Assembly (NCBI GenBank): GCA_031269935.1
Contig: JAISYL010000224.1
Location: forward strand, 1-39,307
Reading direction: 5' to 3'
Source: Planctomycetota bacterium
GTDB lineage: Bacteria; Planctomycetota; SZUA-567
Length of the DNA stretch: 39,307 nt
Part shown: piece after piece, positions 29,355 through 39,142 of the stretch
Numbering within the stretch: the stretch's first letter is position 1
Layout of the letters: every line of letters begins with the position of its first letter
Notes under the pieces: model-generated
Seen by the model: only the letters and a program-made list of their open reading frames with translations
Told to the model about the DNA's origin: nothing
Databases searched by the model: none
Translations under genes and position numbers: made by a program

Positions 29355-29402
29355 CTATTTGATCCGGAAAGGCGAGTCGCGGGCGGGAAATTCCCGGGTC
29401 AA
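29355..29402 (-). pseudogene. C-terminal remnant of a second LysR-family gene
   Basis: Encodes LTREFPARDSPFRIK*, matching the intact LysR C-terminus LAREFFARNSPFRIK* at 30214. Confidence 0.65.
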
Positions 29403-29403
29403 G

Positions 29404-29619
29404 TTATACGCCGCCTTTGTCACGTTCCTTGCGTTCCCGAATCCGCGCGGCGATGTCGTCGATGGTCAAGCCGTCCAATAACGTTCGGCGCTCTTCGGTG
29501 TAATCGCCGCCGCCGCTTTCAAACTACCGCAGGAAATTAACCGTCCCGGCCGCGCCCAAGCCGTCCACCAGGAGGCGTAATCCTTTCTCCCGGATTGCAT
29601 TGAGACTAGCATTGGTCAT
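29404..29619 (-). pseudogene. Antitoxin-like small ORF with a premature stop
   Basis: MTNASLNAIREKGLRLLVDGLGAAGTVNFLR*FESGGGDYTEERRTLLDGLTIDDIAARIRERKERDKGGV*; in-frame TAG at codon 32. Confidence 0.6.
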
Positions 29620-30052
29620 AAAGCACCTCCGTCAACCAGGGCAAGGGATTTTCCACCTTGGTGGAAACATCCGAATTCTTCGCGGCGGCCAGCAGCCTGC
29701 GATCAGTCGTGAGGAAAATGTCGACGCATCCTGCTTCGGAACTCGCAAGGTGAAGCGCGTCATACGGTTTGATGCCACGCCGTTCAATCTCCTTTGCCCT
29801 TGCGACGATTTTGGGCGTCAAATCAATGTGAAACACGGCTATTTGGTACAACGAACAGCACTTTTTTCTTTTTGAATGGGTTCGGGTTGTTCTTGATTTC
29901 GTCAGTCAGAATGTCGCTGGAACAAAGCTCCCATTCGGCTTTTTCACACCTGTCGATAATCGCGACGACGGCCTCGGCCTCCATCCGCACCGCATCTCTC
30001 CCGGATCGTCGTATGGGCGGTTGAGGCAACAACAATCCAGGTAAAGTCGCAT
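29606..30052 (-). pseudogene. PIN-domain toxin, frameshifted
   Basis: Three frames: MRLYLDCCCLNRPYDDPG / RDAVRMEAEAVVAIIDRCEKAEWELCSSDILTDEIKNNPNPFKKKKVLFVVP / QIAVFHIDLTPKIVARAKEIERRGIKPYDALHLASSEAGCVDIFLTTDRRLLAAAK... Confidence 0.65.
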
Positions 30053-30161
30053 GGAACGTTCATCCTTTCCACGTTCCTGTCTCAAGCATTATACCCAAAC
30101 GTCCGTAAAAACAAGGCCAAACAACCCGCCATGATTGAATCCCGCCGCCAACTCCCCAAAA

Positions 30162-30179
30162 GCGGCGGATATCCGCCGC
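30162..30179 (-). terminator. Palindromic terminator-like hairpin downstream of lysR
   Basis: Perfect palindrome GCGGCGGATATCCGCCGC followed by TTTT on the minus strand. Confidence 0.4.
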
Positions 30180-30213
30180 ACCCTTCTTCTTGCGAGAGAA
30201 GCATGACTTTGAA

Positions 30214-31134
30214 CTATTTGATTCGGAAAGGCGAGTTGCGGGCGAAAAACTCCCGGGCCAGTTCAATGAAATATTCCTCCACCCGGGTGATTTTGGTTCC
30301 CCGGCGCAGAATTACTCCTTGGTTCCAAAATTCCCTTGGGCGCAGCGAAAAACAATGCACCTTATCCTTGGCGTCGACATAATGCTCCAATAGAATGGAA
30401 ACTCCCACTCCTCGCCTGACCATGCTGTAAGCCAATGAGAATAAACTGCATTCCATCAAAATATGGGGGAGGATGCCGGCTTTGGCGAAATGTTTGTCAC
30501 ACAAATCCCTTATGTTGGTGTCCCGGGATATTAAAATGAATTTGTCCTGGGCCAGCAGTTTCAAGTCCAGAATTCGGAAAGGGGTACCCGGCGGGGAGGC
30601 CAGATGCCCCAACCGATGTCCCGGCGGCAGGGCAATTATCACCTCGCATTTGATGAAGGGGATGTGCTGGAGGTCTTTTCTTGCCAAATTGCCGCCAGTC
30701 ACCGCCAGATCAATCCGACCGCCCTCTACCGCCAATTCCAGTTCCCTGGCGCTGCCCTCCAGAAGATCCAGGTGAAAATTGGGATATTTGGCGTTGAAGA
30801 TGGGAAAGACGTCCTTCAGAAGTTCAATACCGATCTCGCGGGTGACTCCAAGGCTGAGACTGCCTTCGGCTCCGTCCGAAGCGTCGGCAATCTGCCGGTA
30901 GGCCTTTTTTTTGATTTCCAGCATTTTCTTTGCCGCGTCAATATAGACAGTGCCGGCGTGGGTAGGCACCATTTTTTTCCCGATACGTTTGAACAACGGT
31001 ACTCCCAGTTCCGCTTCCAAGTCGATTAGGTAGTGATTAAGAGCGGGCCGGGAAATGAAAAGCCTTTCGGCCGCCCGGGAAATGCTTTGTGCCTCGGCAA
31101 TCCCGATTATATAAGATAACTGTCTGATATTCAT
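30214..31134 (-). CDS. LysR-family transcriptional regulator
   Basis: MNIRQLSYIIGIAEAQSISRAAERLFISRPALNHYLIDLEAELGVPLFKRIGKKMVPTHAG HTH. Confidence 0.9.
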   Translation of the reverse strand: MNIRQLSYIIGIAEAQSISRAAERLFISRPALNHYLIDLEAELGVPLFKRIGKKMVPTHAGTVYIDAAKKMLEIKKKAYRQIADASDGAEGSLSLGVTREIGIELLKDVFPIFNAKYPNFHLDLLEGSARELELAVEGGRIDLAVTGGNLARKDLQHIPFIKCEVIIALPPGHRLGHLASPPGTPFRILDLKLLAQDKFILISRDTNIRDLCDKHFAKAGILPHILMECSLFSLAYSMVRRGVGVSILLEHYVDAKDKVHCFSLRPREFWNQGVILRRGTKITRVEEYFIELAREFFARNSPFRIK

Positions 31135-31321
31135 GGAATTAGCCTTTAATTGATTTGTAATGTTATTTGCACTATCTTAATAAAAAAACGATCCTTTACA
31201 AACAATGACCTTTGCATTATATTTGTAGCCACTCATAAGGATAGATTTTAATCTCAATCCAGATTCCGGTTCATTTCATAATTATAATCTTCGCGGTTAA
31301 TCGGTGTCTTGAATAGTCGAT

Positions 31322-31849
31322 ATGGGTGGTGCGATGGAAGGGTTTATTATGGCCGGGGTAAAATCATTTTGGAAATGGTTGGACGAACATTTTGAAGAGT
31401 CCATTCTGATATTTTTTCTGATTGTTATTACCGTTTTGACTGGATTGCAGGTTCTGATGCGACGAGTGTTCAGCAGCCCTTTGTCGTGGAGCGAAGAGCT
31501 TTGCCGATACTGTTTCATGTGGTCGGGCTTCATTGGCGTTGCCTACTGCATCCGGAAACGCTGCGAAATTCATATAAACACTTTTCTCAATCTTTTTCAT
31601 GGGGTTAAGCATCTGATTCTAGTGGTGGTCGGGGAAATCATTTGCACTTTTATGTATGCCGCTTTTTTTTATACCACCGCGATCATAATTCGAAAGGCGG
31701 TAGCCAGTCAACAGGTCAGCCCAGCCATTGGCATACCTAATTACATCATTTACATCGGAGCGCTCCTGGCGTTTGGGTTGGCCTTAATCCGCCAGATTCA
31801 GAATCTTGTCAGGGATGCCAGGGGCTTTTCCCCCAAAAAACGGCAATGA
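31322..31849 (+). CDS. TRAP transporter small permease (DctQ family)
   Basis: ILIFFLIVITVLTGLQVLMRRVFSSPLSWSEELCRYCFMWSGFIGVAYCIRKRCEIHI. Confidence 0.87.
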   Translation: MGGAMEGFIMAGVKSFWKWLDEHFEESILIFFLIVITVLTGLQVLMRRVFSSPLSWSEELCRYCFMWSGFIGVAYCIRKRCEIHINTFLNLFHGVKHLILVVVGEIICTFMYAAFFYTTAIIIRKAVASQQVSPAIGIPNYIIYIGALLAFGLALIRQIQNLVRDARGFSPKKRQ

Positions 31850-31906
31850 TAATTCATACTGCCATAATATTAAAGAAGTTATATCGCCGGTCCGGAGGTG
31901 ACAGCA

Positions 31907-33196
31907 ATGCCTTATGGAACCATAGCCTTGATTTTTGCCGGGGTTCTGTTTATCGGGATGCCCATGGGCATGTCATTGGTGGGAGCCGCTATTTTGCCCT
32001 CGCTTTTCAATCCCCGTTTTGTATATAACTTGGAGGCGGTGATACGTACCCTTTCGGTATCATTGGACAGTTTTCTTCTTCTTGCCATTCCGCTTTTCAT
32101 GTTTTCCGGGGTGATCATGGCAAGAGGCGGAATTTCCGAAAAACTCTTCAATATTTTCGCGTTTTTTTTCGGCACCATTACCGGGGGTTTCCCTTTCGCG
32201 GTCATTTTGACCTGCCTGTTTTATGGCGCCATTTCCGGTTCCGGCCCCGCCACCACCGCCGCGGTTGGCTCCATGACCATTCCCTATCTCATCAAGCGGG
32301 GGTATGACCCGGTATTTTCCGCTTCCATTGTCGCGGTGGCCGGTGGTCTCGGGATTATCATTCCGCCCAGTATTCCCATGATTGCCTATTCCTCCATTGC
32401 CAGCGTGTCGGTGGCGGACATGTTTATCGGCGGCGTTCTGCCGGGGATTTTAATCGCGGTTTGCTTGACCGCCTATTCCTGGTACTACTGCCGCACCCAC
32501 GGCGAGGACAAGGCGGAACTTCGCCGCCATTGCCGGGAAATCCGCAATCTGGGGTTATTCCGTCTTCTTAAAGACGGCATTTGGGCCATCCTGGCGCCGG
32601 TAATAATTCTCGGCAGCATTTACGGCGGCGTAGCCACCCCTACCGAAGCCGCTTCGCTCTCGGTTTATTACGCGATATTTGTCAGCATGTTTGTCTATAA
32701 AACGCTCAAATGGGGTGAATTTATGTCGGTGCTCCGAGAAACCGTGAAAACTTACGCCCCCATTCTTTTCGTCATAGCCTGTGCCATGTGCCTTAGTAGA
32801 GTGATGACCCGCCTCCAGGTGGCTCGGGCGATTGAGGAGATGGTGCTTGCCCATCTGTCATCCAAGATGGTTATCTTGCTTCTAGTCAATCTGTTGCTGC
32901 TTCTGGCCGGAATGATTATGGATCCCATCCCGGCCATGATGATTTTCACTCCCATAATAATGCCCTGCGTGGATCGTTTCGGCATGTCTCATGTTCACCT
33001 GGGCATTATCATGGTGTGCAACTTGGCAGTAGGTTTCGTCACTCCCCCCCTGGGAGTCAACTTGTTTGTCACCAGCAATATGACCGGGATACCTGTCCTG
33101 AAACTGGCCAGGTTTTCCATTCCGTTCATTTTTTCATTCATTGCAGCCCTTTTGCTGATCACCTTCGTTCCCGGCGTGTCTTTGATCCTGACCTGA
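31907..33196 (+). CDS. TRAP transporter large permease (DctM family)
   Basis: SGSGPATTAAVGSMTIPYLIKRGYDPVFSASIVAVAGGLGIIIPPSIPMIAYS; ATG at 31907 preceded by GGAGG (GTG at 31898 also possible). Confidence 0.9.
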   Translation: MPYGTIALIFAGVLFIGMPMGMSLVGAAILPSLFNPRFVYNLEAVIRTLSVSLDSFLLLAIPLFMFSGVIMARGGISEKLFNIFAFFFGTITGGFPFAVILTCLFYGAISGSGPATTAAVGSMTIPYLIKRGYDPVFSASIVAVAGGLGIIIPPSIPMIAYSSIASVSVADMFIGGVLPGILIAVCLTAYSWYYCRTHGEDKAELRRHCREIRNLGLFRLLKDGIWAILAPVIILGSIYGGVATPTEAASLSVYYAIFVSMFVYKTLKWGEFMSVLRETVKTYAPILFVIACAMCLSRVMTRLQVARAIEEMVLAHLSSKMVILLLVNLLLLLAGMIMDPIPAMMIFTPIIMPCVDRFGMSHVHLGIIMVCNLAVGFVTPPLGVNLFVTSNMTGIPVLKLARFSIPFIFSFIAALLLITFVPGVSLILT

Positions 33197-33275
33197 CCGA
33201 CAACCAAGAAATTGACAGGACCGGGATATGTTCCCGGTTTCGAACGGCTTGACGTTTTCATAGGAGATGCAAGAA

Positions 33276-34346
33276 ATGGGAAAGACTTTTTCAATTCTGG
33301 TTCTGGAAGCCTGTTTTCTCCTCGCGGTCATCTTTTCCCAATCTCTCCCGGCTGGGGAATTGATCGATCCGGCTACGATTAAGAGCGGGTATTCCGAAGC
33401 TGACGCCGAAATAGTCATGGATATCGCCACTCCGACCGGGCTTGATTCGGTCAATCATTACATGGCTTGGAATACCAAGCATATTATCGAGGAAGGCAGC
33501 AAGGGGCGAATTTATGTGAATGTTCACGAAGCGAGTTCGCTGGGTACCGACCGGGAGATGATAGAAGGCATGCAGAACGGCTCGGTCGATGTTTTCATAG
33601 GAGTCAGCGCCTCCTATGTGCCATATGCCAAACGCCTTGGCGTGTTCGATTTACCAAATGCCTTTTCTAATTTGGCGGTGGCCCGAAAGGTCATGGATAG
33701 CGGGATCGTCGGTATTCTCAGGCCGGACTTCGAGGCCGCCGGATTCAAGATGTTCGGATTCTCGGATGCCGGTTTTCGCCAAGCCACTTCCAACCGGTTG
33801 CTGCAAAAGATAGAAGACTTCAGGGGATTCAAGATACGCACCATGGAAACGCCCAACCATTTGGCGTATTGGACCGCTCTTGGCGCCAATCCAACTCCCA
33901 TGGATTTCTCCGAAGTGTATATTAGTCTGCAGCAGGGCACCATCGACGGCCAGGAAAATCCTTATGATCTGATCGTTGCCAACAAGATATTCGAGACGCA
34001 GAAATATATCACCGAAACCAATCATGTCCTCCATAACCTGACCATGATAATGAGCAAGGTACGCTTCGACTCCTTCCCGGCCGATCTTCAACCCGTCGTT
34101 CAAAACGCCATCGAAGAGTCTCTCAAGTACGGGCGGGTGGTGGCCGACGCCCGCATTGAAAGCCGGAAAAAAATCGTGACCGATTATGGTTGTCAAATTT
34201 ACACCATGCCGCCCCAATTGCGCCAGGATATTCTCGCCCGCATCGGTAAAGTCGAGGACAATATTCGCCAGAATGTCGGAAACGACTTGGTTGACAGGTA
34301 CAAGGAGATTATCGCCAAGGCGGAAGCCGAAGTGGGCGAAAAGTAG
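33276..34346 (+). CDS. TRAP transporter substrate-binding protein (DctP family)
   Basis: FRGFKIRTMETPNHLAYWTALGANPTPMDFSEVYISLQQGTIDGQENPYDLI. Confidence 0.9.
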   Translation: MGKTFSILVLEACFLLAVIFSQSLPAGELIDPATIKSGYSEADAEIVMDIATPTGLDSVNHYMAWNTKHIIEEGSKGRIYVNVHEASSLGTDREMIEGMQNGSVDVFIGVSASYVPYAKRLGVFDLPNAFSNLAVARKVMDSGIVGILRPDFEAAGFKMFGFSDAGFRQATSNRLLQKIEDFRGFKIRTMETPNHLAYWTALGANPTPMDFSEVYISLQQGTIDGQENPYDLIVANKIFETQKYITETNHVLHNLTMIMSKVRFDSFPADLQPVVQNAIEESLKYGRVVADARIESRKKIVTDYGCQIYTMPPQLRQDILARIGKVEDNIRQNVGNDLVDRYKEIIAKAEAEVGEK

Positions 34347-34460
34347 CATTCCCATGGCGGGGTGGTTTTCCGGGAAGAATTTCGATTCAACGTCAAGTAC
34401 GCCAAGCGATGATTTGGAACGCGGGGAGTGAAATGTACGCAATCCGCGTTTTTGTGCTTG

Positions 34461-34506
34461 GTGCTCCGTAAAGTCCATATCGAAAGATTCGGACTTTACG
34501 GAGCAC
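34461..34506 (+). repeat. Perfect 16-bp-arm hairpin with inner GAAA-capped stem, downstream of dctP
   Basis: GTGCTCCGTAAAGTCC-ATATCGAAAGATTC-GGACTTTACGGAGCAC; related to the hairpin at 15249-15283. Confidence 0.7.
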
Positions 34507-34576
34507 TATCAATCGGAATGCATTTTTCATTCCGGATTGGGATGGACATAAATCCTCACCATGGGGGATTGGTGAA

Positions 34577-35719
34577 ATGAAGTTGGATATTTTGATTAGA
34601 AACGGCCGGGTTTTCGATCCGTCTCGGAATCTTGATGGAATTGAGGACATTGGAATTGTTGATGATCGGGTGGTAGGCATACCGGAAGGATCGGTGGAGG
34701 CGAGGCAGGAGATCGATGCTTCCGGTTGCCTGGTTTTCCCGGGTCTTATTGATTTTCATGCGCATTTTTTCCATAGCGGGGGCACCACCCCGATTCGGCC
34801 GGATCTCATGCTCGCCACCGGGGTGACCGGGACGGTTGATGCCGGGACCAGCGGATGCGCCAATTACGATGCATTTTACAAAGCCGACATAATTCCCAGC
34901 CGGCTACGAATCAAAAGCTTCATCAATGTCCATTCCGCCGGTCTGCCGGATGAATGGATGCCCGAGAACATAGATCCGAGGTATTACAATGAAAAGGATA
35001 TTCGTAAGGTCAAAGACTGCCATGGCGATGACATTCTAGGCCTTAAGATTCGCCTGGCCAGCGATCTTTGCTCCGACATACAACCACTCAAGGCCGCTTT
35101 GGCTTTGGCCGAGAGGATAGGCGATCTGCGGGTTTGCGTTCATGTCACCAATTCGCCTTGCCGAATGGAGGAGATAGCCGATCTTTTACGGCCGGGAGAC
35201 ATTTTTTGCCACATGTATCATGGCCGCCGCGATACCATTTTGGATCCGACGGACGAAATTTGGCCGAAAATACGGCGGGCGCGAGAACGGGGAGTCATTT
35301 TCGATTCTTCTCACGGGATGGGAAATTTTTGCCATGCCGTGGCGTTAAAGGCGATTCAGAGGGGATTTTGGCCGGATGTCATAAGCACGGACATCGGCAA
35401 CTTTAAAATTTACATTTCACATTGGGCGCGCAGTTTGCCGTTTCTAATGTCGAAGCACCTGGATATGGGGATGGATTTGACTTCGGTAATTCGCGCCGTT
35501 ACCGAAACCCCGGCTCGGTTGATGGGTTTGGCCGGACGAATCGGTACTCTCGCGCCTAAAGCGTATGCCGATGTCGCCATTTTCCGTCTGGAAGATCGGC
35601 GAGTAAGGCATCAGGATTTTTTTAACGACTTTTTTTACGGTCGGCGGCTTTTCATGCCGCGTTTCGTCATTTGCGGCGGCGAATATGTCTGGGGAGCCGC
35701 TGATTTCAATATAGAGTAA
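34577..35719 (+). CDS. Amidohydrolase/deacetylase family metallohydrolase
   Basis: KLDILIRNGRVFDPSRNLDG; FPGLIDFHAHFFHSG HxH metal motif; GTLAPKAYADVAIFRLEDR. Confidence 0.83.
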   Translation: MKLDILIRNGRVFDPSRNLDGIEDIGIVDDRVVGIPEGSVEARQEIDASGCLVFPGLIDFHAHFFHSGGTTPIRPDLMLATGVTGTVDAGTSGCANYDAFYKADIIPSRLRIKSFINVHSAGLPDEWMPENIDPRYYNEKDIRKVKDCHGDDILGLKIRLASDLCSDIQPLKAALALAERIGDLRVCVHVTNSPCRMEEIADLLRPGDIFCHMYHGRRDTILDPTDEIWPKIRRARERGVIFDSSHGMGNFCHAVALKAIQRGFWPDVISTDIGNFKIYISHWARSLPFLMSKHLDMGMDLTSVIRAVTETPARLMGLAGRIGTLAPKAYADVAIFRLEDRRVRHQDFFNDFFYGRRLFMPRFVICGGEYVWGAADFNIE

Positions 35720-35946
35720 ACGGGTCGACAGGTTCCTGGCGCGAACAAAATGGAGGTTCAAGGTTTACACGGCGGCAAAACGCCCTTCAGCGCCATATGC
35801 GTTATGCATGTTCAAGAACCGAACGGCAGCGTTTTTCGCCTACTGTGAGTCGGAGAGAAAAGCGCAAAAGCGGCTCCCGGCGCAGCCCAAGCTTGCCCAA
35901 CTTGTTTTTGTCCGGACAACAAGTGCTGTTTTCGATATACAAGGCT

Positions 35947-37020
35947 CTACGACAGCAACCCGGCCTCGGCGAAGCTGTAATAATCGTTTTCCCCCGCCAC
36001 CAGGTAGTCCAGGAGGGTCAGATCCAGAATGCCGCAGGCGGCTCCCAGGCGGCGGGCGAAATCCCGGTCGGCCTCCGAAGGGCTTGCCGCCCCGGCCGGC
36101 TGCCGGCGGACAATGGCCAGACGGGCGGCCCCTTCCCGCAAGGCCGGCCGGAGGATGTCCGGCATGGCGATCCCGGCCAAGCCGGCCGCCGCCCGATCCC
36201 GCAGGCGGATGTCCCGGATGATGTGGCCGCCGGCGTCCAACAAGGCCAGAATAACCGTCTCGCCGCCGGTTCCGCGGAGTTCCAGGCCGTAGCGGGCGTA
36301 AAGATCGCCGGCGGAGGCGATCCGCGCCACCTCCGATCGGCTTGCCGCCAGCAACCGGCGGTGCAGGACGGCGGCCGCCGCCAACCGCAGGGCCGGCGCC
36401 CGCTCCAAATCCCGGAGGCCGAAATATTCCCTTGTTTCGGCCTGAAAAACCCCGGCCAGGCCGCCATGGCGGGCCAGGAGGGAATTCGCCGGCCCCTCCC
36501 GGCCGCCGGGCCGCTCCCCCCACAGGAGGAGGGCCAAAAGCTCGGGGTCGGAAAGCGCTTCCGGGTTTCCCGCCCGAAGGCGTTCGGCCGGGGGCGACAA
36601 GGGGAAATCCGGTTTCCGGGGGGCGTTGAAATAGTCGCATTCCCGGGTCAGCCGGCAGGCCGGACAATTCGGGCTGGCCCCGCAAACCGGATCCAATCCG
36701 GCCCCGGCCTCCCCCTCGGCGAACAATTTGAACAGCGCCCGAACCTGGCGGGCCGGACGGGACGCCGCCTCTCCCGCCCGAACCGAGAAAACGGAAAGAA
36801 AATCCCCTTCCCCGGCGATTTCGAACCCGAGCCGGCGAAATGCCCTTTCGCAGGCGGGGCCGGCCGCCCCTTCCGGCTCGTTCCGGCGGGCGGCGGCCAG
36901 GCGTTCGGCCACCGCCCCCCCGCCGAGAGCGTTTTCCAGGGTTTCGGTCAACCGGGAGAAAAATGTCACCAAATCCCGATCTTCCCGGCCCGCCGGACCG
37001 TTGCTTTTCCCCGGGTTCAC
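35947..37020 (-). CDS. RadC-like (JAB-fold) protein with N-terminal EndoIII-type Cys cluster
   Basis: GTG start overlaps the icd stop; N-part [20 protein letters not shown]-part [17 protein letters not shown]...[42 protein letters not shown]. Confidence 0.75.
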   Translation of the reverse strand: MNPGKSNGPAGREDRDLVTFFSRLTETLENALGGGAVAERLAAARRNEPEGAAGPACERAFRRLGFEIAGEGDFLSVFSVRAGEAASRPARQVRALFKLFAEGEAGAGLDPVCGASPNCPACRLTRECDYFNAPRKPDFPLSPPAERLRAGNPEALSDPELLALLLWGERPGGREGPANSLLARHGGLAGVFQAETREYFGLRDLERAPALRLAAAAVLHRRLLAASRSEVARIASAGDLYARYGLELRGTGGETVILALLDAGGHIIRDIRLRDRAAAGLAGIAMPDILRPALREGAARLAIVRRQPAGAASPSEADRDFARRLGAACGILDLTLLDYLVAGENDYYSFAEAGLLS

Positions 37021-38246
37021 AGGTTTTCCGCCAGGGCCCGCCCGAAGGCCGAGCAGGACAGCAGGCTCGCCCCCTCCATCAGCCGGTGGAAGTCGTAGGT
37101 GACGCGTTTTTGGGCGATGGTTTTCCGCATGGCGCCCAGAATCAAGTCGGCCGCCTCGCTCCAACCCAGGTGGCGGAACATCATTTCCCCCGACAGGACG
37201 AGGGAGGAGGGGTTGACCGTGTCCAGGCCGGCGTAGCGGGGGGCGGTCCCGTGGGTGGCCTCGAAAACGCCGTGCCCGGTGGCGAAATTGAGGTTGGCGC
37301 CCGGGGCGATGCCGATGCCGCCCACCTGGGCCGCCAGGGCGTCGGAAATGTAGTCGCCGTTGAGGTTCGGGGTGGCGATGACGTCATAGTCGCCCGGCCG
37401 GGTCAATATCTGCTGGAGGAAGGCGTCGGCGATGACGTCCTTCACCGTCAGGCGGCGGTTTCCCAGGTCGATTTCCCGCCAGGGGCCGCCGCCGGCGGCC
37501 TTGGCGCCGAATTCCCTTTCCGCCGTTTCATAGCCCCAGTCCCGGAAGCCGCCCTCGGTGAATTTCATGATGTTGCCCTTGTGGACCAGGGTGACGGACT
37601 TCCGGCGGTTTTCGATGGCGTAGCGGATGGCGGCGGCGACCAGGCGGGAGGAGCCTTCCCGCGAAACCGGCTTCACCCCGAAGGCGCTCGTGGCCGGAAA
37701 ACGGATTTTTTCCGCCGCCTCCGGGAAATTCTCCCGCAAAAGCGCCAGGAATTTAGCGCTTTCCGGGGTTCCGGCCGCGAACTCGATGCCGGAATAGATG
37801 TCCTCGGTGTTTTCCCGGAAGACCACCATGTCGATTTGTTCCGGCGACTTGACCGGGCTGGGAACCCCGGGGAAATATCTCACCGGCCGCAGGCACGCGT
37901 AGAGGTCGAGCCGCTGGCGCAGGGCGACGTTCAGCGATCTGATGCCGCCGCCGACCGGGGTGGCGAGGGGGCCCTTGATGCCGACAAGATGCCCGCGAAA
38001 GGCGTCCAGGGTTTCTTCCGGCAACCAGGATCCGGCGGCCCGGAACGCCTTTTCCCCGGCCAACACTTCCCGCCAGGCGATTTTCCGCCTTCCGCCGTAG
38101 GCCTTGGCCACGGCGGCGTCGAAAACCGGCGAAGCCGCGCGCCAGATGTCGGGACCGGTGCCGTCGCCCACGATGTAGGGGATTATCGGGTGATCGGGGA
38201 CGCGGAGGGTCCCCCCGACGAAGGAGACGCTTTCGCCCTCAGGCAT
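37017..38246 (-). CDS. icd: NADP-dependent isocitrate dehydrogenase
   Basis: [92 protein letters not shown]. Confidence 0.93.
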   Translation of the reverse strand: MPEGESVSFVGGTLRVPDHPIIPYIVGDGTGPDIWRAASPVFDAAVAKAYGGRRKIAWREVLAGEKAFRAAGSWLPEETLDAFRGHLVGIKGPLATPVGGGIRSLNVALRQRLDLYACLRPVRYFPGVPSPVKSPEQIDMVVFRENTEDIYSGIEFAAGTPESAKFLALLRENFPEAAEKIRFPATSAFGVKPVSREGSSRLVAAAIRYAIENRRKSVTLVHKGNIMKFTEGGFRDWGYETAEREFGAKAAGGGPWREIDLGNRRLTVKDVIADAFLQQILTRPGDYDVIATPNLNGDYISDALAAQVGGIGIAPGANLNFATGHGVFEATHGTAPRYAGLDTVNPSSLVLSGEMMFRHLGWSEAADLILGAMRKTIAQKRVTYDFHRLMEGASLLSCSAFGRALAENL

Positions 38247-38781
38247 GGATTTCCCCCTTTTCCCGGCGATCCGGAGGCCGGCGGCGCCGCGGAACATTGA
38301 TTACGCTCCAGATCAGGTAGACCACGACTCCTATCACAATGGCCGCGTCGGCGAGATTGAATACCGGCCAGAGGCTGTAACCGGTGGCGGGATTGACGAT
38401 TTCCAGGAAATCCCTGACCCCGGGGTGGAACAGGCGATCATAGAGGTTGCCGAGGGCGCCCCCGATAATCAGGCCCAGGCTCCAAAGGGGGGAATCGGGT
38501 TCCAGGCAATGGTAGGCGGTCAAAACCAGGATGGGTATCAGGAGGGCGGCGGCGGCGAGAAAAAGCGGAACATTGCCGGCCGCCCAGCCGAAGGCGCCGC
38601 CGGTATTGTAATGGTGGATCAGCCGGAAGGCGCCGGGCAGCAGCCAAATGCCGCTTGGGGAACCGTAAACTCCCTCGATCGGCGATTCCACCCCCAGGAG
38701 ACGGAAGATCAGCGCCTTGGACGCCAGATCGACAATCAGGCTGAAGAGGGCGGCCGTCCAAAACCAGCGAAGCGGGGTCAG
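38239..38781 (-). CDS. lspA: Lipoprotein signal peptidase (signal peptidase II)
   Basis: [42 protein letters not shown] catalytic motifs; the frame continues upstream of the annotated ATG ([28 protein letters not shown]), so the 5' end and start codon are uncertain. Confidence 0.88.
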   Translation of the reverse strand: MTPLRWFWTAALFSLIVDLASKALIFRLLGVESPIEGVYGSPSGIWLLPGAFRLIHHYNTGGAFGWAAGNVPLFLAAAALLIPILVLTAYHCLEPDSPLWSLGLIIGGALGNLYDRLFHPGVRDFLEIVNPATGYSLWPVFNLADAAIVIGVVVYLIWSVINVPRRRRPPDRREKGEIHA

Positions 38782-38956
38782 GCTGAACCCTCCTGTTTGA
38801 ACATGTTACGACGCATGAAGTTCCCGATCTCCCCCGCCGGCCTTGTCCGGCGCCCTTGTCCCGGAGCGGCCATCCGGGAGAATCTTATCCGGCGGGAGGG
38901 GACGATACAAAGGAAAAATCGGGATCGGGCCGGCGTTTCGCCTTCCCTTCGTGGAC

Positions 38957-39043
38957 GTTTAAAGGGAATCGGGCCAACCGCCGCCCGATTTCCTTTAAAG
39001 ACTAAACCGCCTGCGTTTCAATGAGGTTTTTTTAGTCAACTCT
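38957..39043 (+). repeat. Composite repeat family B, hairpin plus tail
   Basis: GTTTAAAGGGAATCGGGCCAACCGCCGCCCGATTTCCTTTAAAG then ACTAAACCGCCTGCGTTTCAATGAGGTTTTTTTAGTCAACTC. Confidence 0.7.
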
Positions 39044-39142
39044 ACCCAAACCGGCGGCCTTGCAAAAAAACGGCGCTGAAGGCAACACCCTGAAACTTTG
39101 AAGGAAATCGAACGGCGGTTTGTTTGATTTCCTCAAAAGTCG

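Noticed and set aside
35797-37098. 433-aa plus-strand ORF
   Set aside because: Antisense to the RadC-like gene with no recognisable domains.
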